From Alphaproteobacteria bacterium (GTDB lineage Bacteria; Pseudomonadota; Alphaproteobacteria; Rhodobacterales; Rhodobacteraceae), in the NCBI GenBank assembly GCA_030425145.1, contig JAUHVK010000033.1:1-47963 (forward strand): a DNA stretch of 47,963 bases, given 5' to 3'. Below the pieces are notes generated by a model. It saw only the letters and a program-made list of their open reading frames with translations. It did no database searches and was not told the DNA's origin. How positions within the stretch are numbered: the stretch's first letter is position 1; each line of letters starts with the position of its first letter. The translations under genes and the position numbers were made by a program. This document shows, in pieces, positions 33,504 through 43,516 of the stretch.

Positions 33504-34256
33504 TCAGGTTTGCTTCTTTTTGCCTTTGCCGTTGGTCGGCTTCGTCGTCGTCGAAGTGCAATCTGCGCTGGCTGCCCCTTCATCGGCGTTTTCTGCATTG
33601 TTGTTGCAGAGCGAGCCGCCAGGCGCATCTTGGTCACCATTGCCCCAGCCGTTGTTCTGCCAGGTCTTGCCGGATCCATCGTTGATCCCTTCGAAGATCA
33701 CCTGCGATGCAAAACGCGGGCGGGTGAAGGAATAGGTTTCGATGTCGAACCCGTCATTCGCCAGTTGCACAATCGGCTGATACCAGTCGCGTGTTTCCAC
33801 GAGGATGGTTTGGTCACCAACCGCCAGAATTGGCAGGTGCGGCTGGTAAGTGGTCATGTCGCTCTGCGACAATGCCGACCAATCGCCACGGGCTGAGGAC
33901 CAGACAAGAGTGTAGCTTTCGTTGCCGTAGCTTTCCCCATCACCGTTCTTGTCGTACTGAACAACCGAGATCCGAAGATCGATATCGTCGCCCTGTGCCT
34001 GTGCCAGGTGGAACAGCAGATTGCGCGCGTTGTCGATGTAGTCATCGTCAAGGATTTCAGTCTCCCGCGAGATGATGTCGCCGATCGTATAATTTGCCTT
34101 CTGGTTGATGGCCTGTTGACGCATCACGTCGAAATACAACCAGGAGATTGCAAAGATCACGAGCAGAGCCGGAAGGATGATGATTGCCTCAAGCGAAGCA
34201 TCGCCCTTGGTGTCGCGGATGAAACGCGACACGCTTTTCTGGATACGAGCAGTCAT
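33504..34256 (-). CDS. TadE/TadG-like pilus-associated protein
   Basis: 250 residues, last gene of a three-gene Tad-type operon. The N-terminus has the TadE-like signature 'TKGDASLEAIIILPALLVIF', with acidic residue and one membrane helix; the remainder is periplasmic and ends in a Thr/Lys-rich tail ('KPTNGKGKKKQT'). Four cysteines in the last third may be oxidised. The start overlaps the preceding stop by one base (TAATG). TadE/F-type pseudopilins help assemble Flp/Tad adhesion pili, but no cpaF/tadA, flp or secretin genes are in this window. Confidence 0.75.
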   Translation of the reverse strand: MTARIQKSVSRFIRDTKGDASLEAIIILPALLVIFAISWLYFDVMRQQAINQKANYTIGDIISRETEILDDDYIDNARNLLFHLAQAQGDDIDLRISVVQYDKNGDGESYGNESYTLVWSSARGDWSALSQSDMTTYQPHLPILAVGDQTILVETRDWYQPIVQLANDGFDIETYSFTRPRFASQVIFEGINDGSGKTWQNNGWGNGDQDAPGGSLCNNNAENADEGAASADCTSTTTKPTNGKGKKKQT

Positions 34257-34795
34257 TAGTAAGGCTCCTGTACAAAGGCCGAGAAGGAAACGATTGCAGC
34301 GTATCCATTGGCATCTTTGGGCATCGCGGCCGCAACGCTGCCAGCCGGGGTGATCGGCTTGTACTTGTAGCAGGCGCGCAGCAGCATCAGCTCGTTGGGT
34401 TGACCCGGATCGAACTGGCGCAGCGGGCGCACGGGCTCTGCAGAGTCATAGCAGTCCGCATCGCGTGCCGGTTCAGTCCAGTCCCGAAGACTCATCGGGA
34501 TCATTTCAAGACGAAGCATGTCCTGACAATCCGTGAGCAGGGTCGTATTTTCACAGATCATGGTCTTGATTGTGTCATGCTCAATGTTCTCACCTGTTCC
34601 AAGGCGAACTTCGCGAACCGCGAGATCCAGACCACGCTCGAGTTGTGTGTGGCGGATCGAGAGTGCGCCGATTTCCATCCCCGCGACGATCACGGCAAGG
34701 AACACAGGCATCCAGATGACGAAGGGGATCGTAACGACGGAGCCGCTTTCGTCCCGCAGGAATCTGCGGATATTCTTGGGAGTAAACCGCATCAT
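34256..34795 (-). CDS. TadE-like pseudopilin
   Basis: 179 residues. 'FLRDESGSVVTIPFVIWMPV' is the TadE-type N-terminal segment and single membrane helix, followed by a periplasmic domain with several cysteines ('TMICENTTLLTDCQDML', 'RDADCYDSAEPV', 'LLRACYKYKP'). The start (ATGATG, first ATG taken) overlaps the vWA gene stop, with GAGG eight bases ahead. It is the middle gene of the operon. Confidence 0.8.
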   Translation of the reverse strand: MMRFTPKNIRRFLRDESGSVVTIPFVIWMPVFLAVIVAGMEIGALSIRHTQLERGLDLAVREVRLGTGENIEHDTIKTMICENTTLLTDCQDMLRLEMIPMSLRDWTEPARDADCYDSAEPVRPLRQFDPGQPNELMLLRACYKYKPITPAGSVAAAMPKDANGYAAIVSFSAFVQEPY

Positions 34796-36462
34796 TGTGT
34801 CAACCTCAGCTGGTTAATGGTCCGGGCAATAGCCTGGAACGCTTCGGAGATTTCGAGACCTTCGACCGGGAAGTAGTGTGCCGGAGAAGACGCGCAGTCG
34901 CGCATTGCATCCTGACCTTTGTCGGGGGCTTCGAAACCGATGGCGAAGACGGTGATGTCCGCGTCACGAGCCGAGCTACAGATCGTCGACAGACGATCAT
35001 CTGCCTCATCGCCGGAAACGATCGGCGTGTAGGCGTAGTAAGCGTTGTAGTACTGGTTGTACGACACCCAATTGTCATAATACGGTCTGCGGAAGAACTT
35101 TTGACCGAAGGCACGTGTGCCCCAACGCGCGAAGACTTCAGCGTGGCTCATCCGACGGGCGCTGTCGCCACCGTCGGGCGTGTTGCGGTAGCGTTCGTTC
35201 CAGTCGTCGTTTTCGTAACGCGACCAGAAATAGACGTCGTTGCTGGTGCCGCTCCAATCGCGAACCTGGTGCGAGAAACGATCATTGGTCGGATCATTGT
35301 CACCGCGGTCGTCGATCCAGATATTCGAAATGCCGCTTGCATATTCAGGGGCAAGGTCGAACTGGGTCGTGTTCATGCCGTCGGTCATGACCACGGCGAT
35401 CTTGAGCGCGTCGGGCGCGTCATAGTCCGCCGGTCGACCGGCCGCTTCAGCTACAACATGTCCGTCAGCGATCAGGCCGGTGACGGCCGGGCGCGCGGAC
35501 GGATCCAGCAGCGCGACACCCCATTTCATCCCAAGGTCGATGGCGGTGTTGCCTCCGGCGCTCAGGGTGGCGATGTGCGCGACCAGTTCGTCGCGGTCAG
35601 AGCTGTGCGCAATCACAGAGCCATAGGTCCCGACCGGGCACCACGAATCCGGCGTGACAACCGTGTTTTGGTCGAGCGTGTACGGATCGAAATGCGCCAG
35701 ACGCTGCAACGTGTCGGTCGTTGATATGGCACGCGAGGAGAATGCGCTGTCCGGGAAGATCGCACAGGTGGAGTTATCGTGCTCGTTGGTGAGCGTGTAG
35801 TGTTGCGACACTGTCGGGCCGAGGCTGACGGTCGCGTTGTACGGAACGATGCTGATCGTCGTCAGACCCGCGTCATCGTTGTCGATGACGGTTTCCACGA
35901 ATTCCGTCGCCGCATTGCGCAGATTTTCGATCTTCGAATTCTGGCCCATCGAGCCGGAAATATCGAGGATCAGCGAAATCTCGATATTGGAGATCCGCTC
36001 TTCCGCGGCCGCGAGACCGGTACTCTTCAATTTGTCGAACCCGAGAATTTTCAGGAAATTCGAGTTGTAGGTCCGCTCTGCTTCGGCGGTCACAGTTCGG
36101 TAGTTCAGGCCCGAATCGACTGTGATGTCCACGTTCGCCAGCGTGTCTTCAAGGTTCATTTTGGTCAGATAGTCCTCGACAAGAAGTGTCGGGTCGATCT
36201 GCTGTTCAAGGTCCGCAGCCGCGAGAACGGCTCGGTCGAGTGTGTTTTGAAGTCGGGTCCGTTCTACTTCGGAATAGATCATGTCGATCCCGATCCCGCC
36301 GTAGACAAGCATTATGAAGACGCCAGCAATTCCGAAGAAGGTCATGTTGCCGTCGGTCTCACGAGAGTAGCGGGTCAAAACAGAGGCCACACTGGACCGC
36401 AACTTTGACTTGCTCCGCGTCTCGGTCCGCACCCTTGGCAGAAGGTTGCTTAATCCGATCAT
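34792..36462 (-). CDS. TadG-like protein with von Willebrand A domain
   Basis: 556 residues. There is an N-terminal Tad_N membrane helix ('ITFFGIAGVFIMLV...' region, residues ~40-65, preceded by a basic stretch and 'TDGN'). A pseudopilin-like helix ('YSEVERTRLQNTLDRAVLAA') follows, then from about residue 165 a vWA domain with a complete MIDAS start 'SLILDISGSMGQNSKI' (DxSxS). The domain carries a long Tyr/Asn-rich insert near residues 440-480 and ends 'DITVFAIGFEAPDKG'. TadG proteins are cell-envelope components of Tad/Flp pilus systems. It is the first gene of the operon, with an AGAGG site six bases ahead. Confidence 0.82.
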   Translation of the reverse strand: MIGLSNLLPRVRTETRSKSKLRSSVASVLTRYSRETDGNMTFFGIAGVFIMLVYGGIGIDMIYSEVERTRLQNTLDRAVLAAADLEQQIDPTLLVEDYLTKMNLEDTLANVDITVDSGLNYRTVTAEAERTYNSNFLKILGFDKLKSTGLAAAEERISNIEISLILDISGSMGQNSKIENLRNAATEFVETVIDNDDAGLTTISIVPYNATVSLGPTVSQHYTLTNEHDNSTCAIFPDSAFSSRAISTTDTLQRLAHFDPYTLDQNTVVTPDSWCPVGTYGSVIAHSSDRDELVAHIATLSAGGNTAIDLGMKWGVALLDPSARPAVTGLIADGHVVAEAAGRPADYDAPDALKIAVVMTDGMNTTQFDLAPEYASGISNIWIDDRGDNDPTNDRFSHQVRDWSGTSNDVYFWSRYENDDWNERYRNTPDGGDSARRMSHAEVFARWGTRAFGQKFFRRPYYDNWVSYNQYYNAYYAYTPIVSGDEADDRLSTICSSARDADITVFAIGFEAPDKGQDAMRDCASSPAHYFPVEGLEISEAFQAIARTINQLRLTQ

Positions 36463-36759
36463 TTGTTACCTCTTTTCCGCCCATTCAGGACGGTCTGACA
36501 CCCCACTTAGATTTTGGGAGATGTGAAGGCGAAACGCGGCATGATTGCGGCTGCAATTGAGGAGAAATTATGGAGTGTATTGTTTTTCATGGATAATTCA
36601 GGAGTGAACGGCCTTATTGATGCCTTCTGTGAAACAGTCATCCCAAATTACTCGTTTCGTTTTCTAAACCTGGGCCAAGATAAAGCGTTACTAAATTAAC
36701 CCGTCTGACATAGACTGGTGGAATAACGGGCAAAGTGCGCACAGCCTTGGGAGGGACAG
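36463..36759. other. Intergenic region between divergent tadG-like and glutamate dehydrogenase genes
   Basis: 297 bp, AT-richer than the neighbouring genes. A 61-codon frame on the plus strand (36514-36699) has no family resemblance or ribosome site and is not called. Promoters for both flanking genes must lie here; no convincing -35/-10 pair or operator was found. Confidence 0.6.
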
Positions 36760-38196
36760 ATGAGCACGATACCAGCCAATGAACCTACGTTTCGGGAATC
36801 CGTTGATCTCATGTTCAATCGCGCTGTTGCGCTGATGGACCTGCCGCCCGGCCTTGAGGAAAAGATCCGCGTCTGTAATGCGACCTACACGGTTCGGTTC
36901 GGTGTGCGTCTGCGCGGCCAGATCAAAACGTTCACCGGCTATCGCTCGGTTCACTCCGAACATATGGAGCCGGTGAAGGGCGGTATTCGTTATGCGCCTT
37001 CGGTCCATCAGGATGAAGTTGAGGCGCTGGCCGCACTGATGACATACAAATGCGCATTGGTCGAAGCGCCGTTTGGAGGCTCAAAGGGCGGTCTGCGGAT
37101 CGACCCACGCGAATATGATGAATATGAGCTCGAACTGATCACACGACGTTTCGCATACGAGCTGGCCAAACGTGATCTGATCCATCCGGCACAGAACGTT
37201 CCCGCCCCCGATATGGGGACGGGTGAACGCGAAATGTCCTGGATCGCTGACCAATACGCGCGGATGAACACGACCGACATCAATGCCCGCGCCTGTGTGA
37301 CCGGCAAGCCAATCAATAATGGCGGTATCGCTGGCCGGGTCGAAGCCACGGGGCGGGGCGTACAATACGCATTGCGGGAGTTCTTCCGCCACCCCGAAGA
37401 CGTGAAGGCGGCCGGTATGACCGGGAAACTCGACGGCAAGCGGGTGATTGTGCAGGGCCTTGGTAATGTGGGCTACCACGCGGCCAAGTTCCTTGGCTCA
37501 GAAGACGGGTGCAAGATTGTCGGCATCATCGAACGCGATGGCGCGCTGCACAACGAAAACGGTCTGGATGTCGATGCAGTCCGCGATTGGATCGTAAAGC
37601 ATGGCGGGGTCAGCGGTTATCCCGATGCCGGCCATACGGCCGAAGGACCTGCAGTGCTTGAGGCTGATTGCGACATACTCATCCCGGCCGCACTCGAAGG
37701 TGTTATCAACCTGACCAACGCCAACCGCATCAAGGCGCCACTGATTATCGAGGCCGCGAACGGCCCGATCACTGCAGGCGCCGACGATATTCTGCGGGCC
37801 AAGGGCACCGTCGTGATTCCCGACATGTATGCCAACGCAGGTGGTGTGACGGTATCCTATTTTGAATGGGTCAAAAACCTCAGCCATATCCGCTTCGGCC
37901 GGATGCAACGCCGCCAGGAAGAAGCGCGGCACCAGCTGGTCATCGACGAATTGCAGCGTCTCGATGACATGCTGGGGGATAAATGGTCGATGACTCCGGA
38001 TTTCAAAGACAAGTACCTGCGTGGTGCGGATGAACTGGAGCTTGTGCGCTCGGGTCTCGATGACACGATGCGGATCGCCTACCAGTCGATGCGCGAGGTT
38101 TGGCACGAGCGGGAAGATGTCACGGATCTGCGAACGGCAGCCTATATTGTGGCCATCACAAAAGTCGCGGCTAGCTATCGGGCGAAAGGTCTCTGA
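36760..38196 (+). CDS. Glutamate dehydrogenase (Glu/Leu/Phe/Val dehydrogenase family)
   Basis: 478 residues. The substrate-binding domain has 'KGGIRYAPSVHQDEVEALAA', the catalytic lysine region 'PFGGSKGGLRIDPREYDEYE' and 'PAPDMGTGEREMSWIADQYA'. The Rossmann domain follows, with 'IVQGLGNVGYHAAKFL' and the closing 'DMYANAGGVTVSYFEWVKNL'. It converts glutamate to 2-oxoglutarate and ammonia, or the reverse; coenzyme preference is not readable by eye. Length and style match alphaproteobacterial GDH. A GGGAGGGA site precedes the ATG. It stands alone, with a strong hairpin 14 bp after the stop. Confidence 0.92.
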   Translation: MSTIPANEPTFRESVDLMFNRAVALMDLPPGLEEKIRVCNATYTVRFGVRLRGQIKTFTGYRSVHSEHMEPVKGGIRYAPSVHQDEVEALAALMTYKCALVEAPFGGSKGGLRIDPREYDEYELELITRRFAYELAKRDLIHPAQNVPAPDMGTGEREMSWIADQYARMNTTDINARACVTGKPINNGGIAGRVEATGRGVQYALREFFRHPEDVKAAGMTGKLDGKRVIVQGLGNVGYHAAKFLGSEDGCKIVGIIERDGALHNENGLDVDAVRDWIVKHGGVSGYPDAGHTAEGPAVLEADCDILIPAALEGVINLTNANRIKAPLIIEAANGPITAGADDILRAKGTVVIPDMYANAGGVTVSYFEWVKNLSHIRFGRMQRRQEEARHQLVIDELQRLDDMLGDKWSMTPDFKDKYLRGADELELVRSGLDDTMRIAYQSMREVWHEREDVTDLRTAAYIVAITKVAASYRAKGL

Positions 38197-38210
38197 CGGA
38201 TGACAATCCT

Positions 38211-38248
38211 ATTGGGCTGGGCTAGGTGTTTACCTGACCCGGCCCAAT
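38211..38248 (+). terminator. Strong hairpin after glutamate dehydrogenase
   Basis: Seventeen-pair stem from ATTGGGC (38211-38217) to GCCCAAT (38242-38248), with one C-A mismatch and two G.T pairs, closing on a GTTT loop. No T-run follows, so it may be a terminator of the T-poor kind or the leader structure of the next gene, which starts 15 bp later. Confidence 0.6.
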
Positions 38249-38262
38249 TCACGAGACCTTCC

Positions 38263-38565
38263 ATGATCCGTACTGCCCTCGCCACCATTTCCGTGATCTT
38301 CAGCCTCGCCGTTCCGGCGATGGCGCAAGACAAGGAGGCCGAGTGCCGTAAAATCGGTCAAATCGCCACCAACATCATGTCTGAACGCAAGAGTGGCTCA
38401 AATGAGCGACGGGCCGAACGGCGGGTTTTGCGCAAGATTCCCAACATGTCGAAGAACGACGAGGTGCTTGCAATTCAGTTGGTCGCCTGGATTTATTCCC
38501 TGCCCGAGGAGCAATTGACCCCCGAGGTCAGCAATGCCTTGTACCACACTTGCATGTCGCAGTGA
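38263..38565 (+). CDS. Small secreted protein of unknown function
   Basis: 100 residues with a clear signal peptide ('MIRTALATISVIFSLAVPAM', cleavage after 'AMA-QDK'). The mature ~80 residues have two cysteines, one near each end ('DKEAECRKIG' and 'NALYHTCMSQ'), likely a disulfide, and a helical, charged middle. I do not recognise the family. It lies between gdh and dnaG; a hairpin of GTCCAGTG (38574-38581) / CACTGGAC (38602-38609) follows it. Confidence 0.65.
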   Translation: MIRTALATISVIFSLAVPAMAQDKEAECRKIGQIATNIMSERKSGSNERRAERRVLRKIPNMSKNDEVLAIQLVAWIYSLPEEQLTPEVSNALYHTCMSQ

Positions 38566-38639
38566 TACGTCGGGTCCAGTGAGCCTGACGTGCTGATGCA
38601 CCACTGGACTCTCGGACAGCGAATCCCGATATTCTTGGC

Positions 38640-40586
38640 ATGAGCCTGCCACCCAATTTTCTGGATGATCTGCGCAACCGCATCAGCCTGTCTCAGGTGG
38701 TGGGGCGCAAGGTGCTGTGGGACACCCGAAAGTCCAATCAGGCCAAAGGCGACCTGTGGGCACCATGCCCATTTCATCAAGAAAAATCGGCCAGTTTCCA
38801 CGTCGATGACCGCAAGGGCTACTATTACTGCTTTGGTTGCCATGCCAAAGGCGACGCCATCTCGTTTGTCCGGGAAACGGAGAATGTCGGCTTCATGGAA
38901 GCAATCGAGATTCTGGCGGCAGAAGCCGGGATGCAGATGCCCGCGCGTGACCCCAAAGCACAGGAAAAAGCGGATCACCGCAGCGAGTTGATCGAGATCA
39001 TGGAGAAAGCGGTGCGCTTTTTCCGTCTGCAACTAAGCAGTAGTGTGGGAGCAGCAGCACGAGACTATGTTGCTCGGCGCGGGATGGACGAAGCCACGCA
39101 AGACAGGTTCGACATCGGTTTTGCGCCTCCGGGCTGGCAAACCATGTGGGACCATCTGACAGGGCAGGGGATCGCGGCAGAGCGGATCATTGAGGTCGGT
39201 CTGGCGAAACCGTCGCAGAAGGGTGGCAAGCCTTATGACACCTTCCGCAACCGCATCATGTTCCCCATTCGTGATCCGCGGGGGCGGACGATTGCGTTCG
39301 GCGGGCGGGCGATGGACCCGGACGACAATGCGAAATACCTGAACAGCCCGGAAACGCCCCTCTTCGACAAGAGCCGGACGCTCTACAACCAAGGTCCGGC
39401 GCGGGAGGCTGCGGGCAAGGGGCAGCCGCTGATCGTTGCCGAGGGCTATATGGACGTGATCGCCTTGGCTTCTGGCGGGTTCGAAGCTGCGGTGGCCCCG
39501 TTGGGCACGGCGGTGACCGAGACTCAGTTACAGATGCTGTGGCGGATCACGGATGAGCCGATCATGGCTCTGGATGGCGACAAGGCCGGGTTGAACGCGG
39601 CCTATCGCGTGATTGATACCGCATTGCCACTATTGGAGGCGGGCAAATCGCTGCGCTTTGTCCTCCTGCCGGAGGGGAAGGATCCTGACGACCTGATCCG
39701 TTCGGAGGGCCGCGACGCGATGCGGGCGCTTCTGGATGCGGCGCAGCCGATGGTTCAGTTACTCTGGCGTCGTGAAACTGAAGGGCGGGTGTTCGACAGC
39801 CCAGAACGTAAAGCGGCGCTGGACAAGACATTGCGGGAACGCATCCGCACCATTCAGGACCCGTCGCTTCGCAGTCATTATGGCGAAGAAATCAAACAAC
39901 TGCGGTGGGAGCTGTTCCGCGCGCCGTCACGGAAAGACCGAACTGCACCGCGCAAGTCCAACGCGTTTACCCCGCCCAAACCGGCCGAGGGCACACGCGC
40001 GTCCCTGCTTGTAGCCGGTGGGCAGGATGTTGAGCGGCGTTTGCGCGAAGCGGTGATCCTTGCGGCACTTCTCTCCACGCCAGACCTGATTGCAGAGTTC
40101 GAGGCACAGATCGAAGATATGCCATGCCTCGACCCAGATCACGCAGCGCTAAGGGCGTGTCTGTTGCGGCATGCTGAGGATGCGCCAGAGGCAATCCGTG
40201 AGGCCGCTGATGCCACCCTGGGTGAGCCGGCACTTGAAAAGCTGTGCCGCGCACGCCATGTGGCGATAACACCGTGCCTGCGCAACCCGGGTGACCGTGA
40301 ATTGGCCCGACTGACGATTGCCGAAGAGCTTGCAAAACTAGAGGCTGGCATGGGGCTCGATGCCGAAATTGCAGAGGCAACAGAAGACCTGTTCGGACCG
40401 GCGGACGAAACGCTGACATGGCGCTTGGGCCAGGCCGCAGCAGCGCGGCAATCGGCTCAACGTGCGCAGTCCGAAGACAAGGCTGAATACGATCTTGGTC
40501 CGAACGGGGCCGCGATCAATCGAGAAGAACGCAGCGCATTTGCCGCTTTGATGGAAACCATTCGCTTCGAGAAACCCCGGAGTTAA
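38640..40586 (+). CDS. dnaG: DNA primase
   Basis: 648 residues. The N-terminal zinc-binding domain (~1-100) has the 'CPFHQEKSASFHVDD' and 'YYYCFGCHAKGDAISFVRE' ligand sets. The RNA-polymerase core includes 'FRNRIMFPIRDPRGRTIAFG' and the TOPRIM acidic motifs 'IVAEGYMDVIAL' and 'MALDGDKAGLNAAYR'. A helicase-binding C-terminal domain starts at about 450. It makes RNA primers for lagging-strand synthesis. It stands 112 bp ahead of rpoD, the classical dnaG-rpoD arrangement. The ATG lacks a strong ribosome site. Confidence 0.97.
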   Translation: MSLPPNFLDDLRNRISLSQVVGRKVLWDTRKSNQAKGDLWAPCPFHQEKSASFHVDDRKGYYYCFGCHAKGDAISFVRETENVGFMEAIEILAAEAGMQMPARDPKAQEKADHRSELIEIMEKAVRFFRLQLSSSVGAAARDYVARRGMDEATQDRFDIGFAPPGWQTMWDHLTGQGIAAERIIEVGLAKPSQKGGKPYDTFRNRIMFPIRDPRGRTIAFGGRAMDPDDNAKYLNSPETPLFDKSRTLYNQGPAREAAGKGQPLIVAEGYMDVIALASGGFEAAVAPLGTAVTETQLQMLWRITDEPIMALDGDKAGLNAAYRVIDTALPLLEAGKSLRFVLLPEGKDPDDLIRSEGRDAMRALLDAAQPMVQLLWRRETEGRVFDSPERKAALDKTLRERIRTIQDPSLRSHYGEEIKQLRWELFRAPSRKDRTAPRKSNAFTPPKPAEGTRASLLVAGGQDVERRLREAVILAALLSTPDLIAEFEAQIEDMPCLDPDHAALRACLLRHAEDAPEAIREAADATLGEPALEKLCRARHVAITPCLRNPGDRELARLTIAEELAKLEAGMGLDAEIAEATEDLFGPADETLTWRLGQAAAARQSAQRAQSEDKAEYDLGPNGAAINREERSAFAALMETIRFEKPRS

Positions 40587-40698
40587 CGGTGTTTTGCTAA
40601 GGAAAGCGTAAACGAAACAGGGTAAACGGGTGTGCGAATCACCATTTCGCGCTAATGATTCGGGTCAATCGAATCGCCCCGCCTCGACAGGAGCATCC

Positions 40699-42684
40699 AT
40701 GGCCGCCAAAGATAACGACGACGCCAAGACAGAAGACCGCGAGGAAGATGTAAGCCTCGACATGAGCCAAGCTGCGGTCAAAAAAATGATCGCTGAGGCG
40801 CGTGAACGCGGCTACATCACGTATGACCAGCTGAACGAGGTTCTGCCTCCGGATCAGGTCAGTTCCGACCAGATCGAAGACGTGATGTCGATGCTGTCCG
40901 AAATGGGCATCCAAGTCACCGAGGATGACGAAGAATCCGACGATGACGATGACAAGGGCTCGACAGAGCTTGTGCAGACGGCACGTCCCGGTGAGGTCGC
41001 ACTTGCCTCCGGTACCACGGAAAAACTGGATCGCACGGATGATCCGGTCCGCATGTATCTGCGGGAGATGGGTAGCGTCGAACTGCTGAGCCGGGAAGGC
41101 GAGATCGCAATTGCGAAGCGGATCGAAGCCGGTCGCAACACGATGATCGCGGGTCTTTGCGAAAGCCCGCTGACTTTCCAGGCGATCACCATCTGGCGCG
41201 AAGAACTTCTGAGCGAAGACATCCTTCTGCGCGATGTGATCGACCTTGAAACCACGTTCGGCAACCAGATGGGCGAAGACGAAGACGTCGCGCCCGGCGT
41301 TGTGGCCAGTGGGGACTCGTCGTCCGAGAAGGAAAGCAGCGAGACCGAAGAATACGACGCGGATGGCAACCCGATCCGCCGCGAGGAAGAGGACGACGAA
41401 GACGAGCAGGCGAACATGTCTCTCGCCGCGATGGAAGCCGCGCTCAAGCCGCGCGTGCTCGAAACGTTGGATCAAATCGCGCAGGACTACGAAGAACTGG
41501 CCAGCATGCAGGACAACCGCATCTCGGCCACATTGAACGAGGATGGCTCTTTCAGCGACACCGATGAAGAGCGTTACCAGAAACTGCGCTCTGAAATCGT
41601 TGTGCTCGTGAATGAATTGCACCTGCACAACAACCGGATCGAAGCGCTGATCGACCAGCTTTACGGCATCAACAAGCGCATCATGTCGATCGACTCCGCG
41701 ATGGTGAAACTGGCTGACCAGGCCCGCATCAACCGCCGCGAGTTTATTGACGCCTATCGCGGACGCGAGCTTGACCCGAACTGGCTGGACGAAATGGCCG
41801 AGAAGTCGGGTCGCGGCTGGCAGATGTTTATCGAGCGCTCGCTCGGCAAGGCCGAAGAACTGCGCGCTGACATGGCGCAGGTTGGTCAGTATGTGGGCCT
41901 CGACATCAGCGAATTCCGCCGCATCGTGGCTCAGGTCCAGAAGGGTGAGAAAGAAGCCCGTCAGGCCAAGAAAGAGATGGTCGAGGCAAACCTGCGTCTC
42001 GTGATCTCCATCGCCAAGAAATACACCAACCGCGGTCTGCAGTTCCTCGACCTCATTCAGGAAGGCAACATCGGTCTGATGAAGGCGGTGGACAAGTTCG
42101 AATACCGCCGGGGTTACAAGTTCTCTACCTACGCGACATGGTGGATCCGTCAGGCGATTACCCGCTCCATCGCGGATCAGGCGCGCACTATCCGTATTCC
42201 GGTGCACATGATCGAAACGATCAACAAGCTGGTTCGTACCGGTCGCCAGATGCTGCACGAAATCGGACGCGAGCCGACGCCGGAAGAACTGGCCGAAAAG
42301 CTGCAAATGCCGCTTGAGAAGGTTCGCAAGGTGATGAAGATCGCCAAGGAGCCGATCTCTCTCGAAACGCCCATTGGCGATGAGGAAGACAGCCAGCTTG
42401 GCGATTTCATCGAGGACAAGAATGCCGTGCTGCCGCTCGACAGCGCCATTCAGGAAAACCTCAAGGAAACCACCACGCGCGTTCTGTCGTCGCTTACCCC
42501 GCGCGAGGAACGGGTTCTGCGGATGCGTTTCGGCATCGGCATGAACACCGACCACACGCTGGAAGAGGTTGGTCAGCAGTTCAGCGTGACCCGCGAACGG
42601 ATCCGTCAGATCGAAGCCAAGGCGCTGCGCAAGCTCAAGCACCCGAGCCGGTCGCGCAAGCTGCGGTCGTTCCTGGACCAATAA
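40699..42684 (+). CDS. rpoD: RNA polymerase primary sigma factor (sigma-70)
   Basis: 661 residues. Region 1.1 and the acidic linker ('[10 protein letters not shown]') are followed by region 1.2 ('[20 protein letters not shown]') and a non-conserved insert that is extremely acidic ('[10 protein letters not shown]'). Region 2 has '[20 protein letters not shown]' and '[20 protein letters not shown]', region 3 '[20 protein letters not shown]', and region 4 '[20 protein letters not shown]'. AGGAG lies five bases before the chosen ATG; an in-frame opening 69 bp upstream lacks support. It directs housekeeping transcription. Confidence 0.98.
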   Translation: MAAKDNDDAKTEDREEDVSLDMSQAAVKKMIAEARERGYITYDQLNEVLPPDQVSSDQIEDVMSMLSEMGIQVTEDDEESDDDDDKGSTELVQTARPGEVALASGTTEKLDRTDDPVRMYLREMGSVELLSREGEIAIAKRIEAGRNTMIAGLCESPLTFQAITIWREELLSEDILLRDVIDLETTFGNQMGEDEDVAPGVVASGDSSSEKESSETEEYDADGNPIRREEEDDEDEQANMSLAAMEAALKPRVLETLDQIAQDYEELASMQDNRISATLNEDGSFSDTDEERYQKLRSEIVVLVNELHLHNNRIEALIDQLYGINKRIMSIDSAMVKLADQARINRREFIDAYRGRELDPNWLDEMAEKSGRGWQMFIERSLGKAEELRADMAQVGQYVGLDISEFRRIVAQVQKGEKEARQAKKEMVEANLRLVISIAKKYTNRGLQFLDLIQEGNIGLMKAVDKFEYRRGYKFSTYATWWIRQAITRSIADQARTIRIPVHMIETINKLVRTGRQMLHEIGREPTPEELAEKLQMPLEKVRKVMKIAKEPISLETPIGDEEDSQLGDFIEDKNAVLPLDSAIQENLKETTTRVLSSLTPREERVLRMRFGIGMNTDHTLEEVGQQFSVTRERIRQIEAKALRKLKHPSRSRKLRSFLDQ

Positions 42685-42687
42685 ACG

Positions 42688-42969
42688 ATGTCGTTTCTGA
42701 AGAAACTCTTTGGCGGAGGCGGTGGATCAACCAAACCGCCTTCGACCTCTGCCGAAACGCATAACGGCTTCACGATCTATCCCGAGCCGGTCAAAGACGG
42801 CGGCACTTGGCGCATTGGCGCGCGGATCGAGAAAGAGATCAACGGTGAGGTCAAATCGCATTTCATGATGCGGGCCGATACCTTGCAGAGCTTTGACGAA
42901 GCTTGCACCGCGTCGGTCAGCAAAGCCCGGATGCTGGTGGACCAGCAAGGCGAAACGATCTTTTCCTGA
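42688..42969 (+). CDS. HlyU-like small protein
   Basis: 93 residues, three bases after the rpoD stop and thus probably co-transcribed. It starts 'MSFLKKLFGGGGGS', then 'GFTIYPEPVKDGGTWRIGAR' and 'HFMMRADTLQSFDEACTASV', the pattern of the HlyU family of small transcriptional regulators. Its role next to rpoD is unknown. Confidence 0.8.
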   Translation: MSFLKKLFGGGGGSTKPPSTSAETHNGFTIYPEPVKDGGTWRIGARIEKEINGEVKSHFMMRADTLQSFDEACTASVSKARMLVDQQGETIFS

Positions 42970-43099
42970 CAAGCGTGTATGCGGGCCAGCGATTGGCCTG
43001 TTCAACCTGCATTTGACCTGCGTCATGGTCGGCTCATCCGGAATTCCTACGATTGCTGTATGCTCAACGATCCGGGCATTCAGCGATTGGAGGACCGAG

Positions 43100-43516
43100 A
43101 TGCAATTTGACCCGAACACCCTTGTTGGACGCTGGCGTATCCGGTTCGAAGACGGCAAGGACGGTTGGATGCAACTGGAAGCGCGGAATGCGCATGGGCA
43201 GATGCCGGGATGGATGTTCATTCCCAATTCGGTGATCGACTATCCCCCGAATTCGAAACGGGTTGGCCGCGACTACGATAACGCGATCCGACTTGCGGTG
43301 GGGGATCCCGGTACGATGGGAACCAAGAAGTACAGTCTTTACCATTGGCACCAGAATAGCGGTACGGGAATGTTTTCCTGGGGGCTGGTTGCTGCCGGGG
43401 TAATCCACGCGAAAACCCTTTTGTGCGAAGATGGCGGAAAGATCATGCAATATCCCGGAACCGGATATCCGTTTCAGTTCATGGGCAACGGCGACTTCAC
43501 CGCGACGAGGGTGTGA
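43100..43516 (+). CDS. Conserved-looking protein of unknown function
   Basis: 138 residues, ATG six bases after GGAGG (43089-43093). It is rich in Trp, Tyr and Gly ('VGRWRIRFEDGKDGWMQLEA', 'YSLYHWHQNSGTGMFSWGLV') with a beta-strand character, no signal peptide and no membrane helix. I do not recognise the family. It follows the HlyU-like gene by 130 bp; a short GCCGAT/ATCGGC hairpin (43518-43532) comes after the stop. Confidence 0.7.
   Translation: MQFDPNTLVGRWRIRFEDGKDGWMQLEARNAHGQMPGWMFIPNSVIDYPPNSKRVGRDYDNAIRLAVGDPGTMGTKKYSLYHWHQNSGTGMFSWGLVAAGVIHAKTLLCEDGGKIMQYPGTGYPFQFMGNGDFTATRV

Noticed and set aside
36514-36699. 61-codon frame between tadG-like and glutamate dehydrogenase genes
   Set aside because: No ribosome site, no recognisable family, and it lies where divergent promoters are needed.
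38574-38609. GTCCAGTG/CACTGGAC hairpin ahead of dnaG as a firm terminator
   Set aside because: Eight-bp stem with a 20-nt loop and no T-run; mentioned with the neighbouring gene but not called separately.
40639-42681. Very long open frame antisense to rpoD (about 680 codons)
   Set aside because: It is an effect of GC-rich codon use in the sense gene; the translation has no family resemblance and rpoD is certain.
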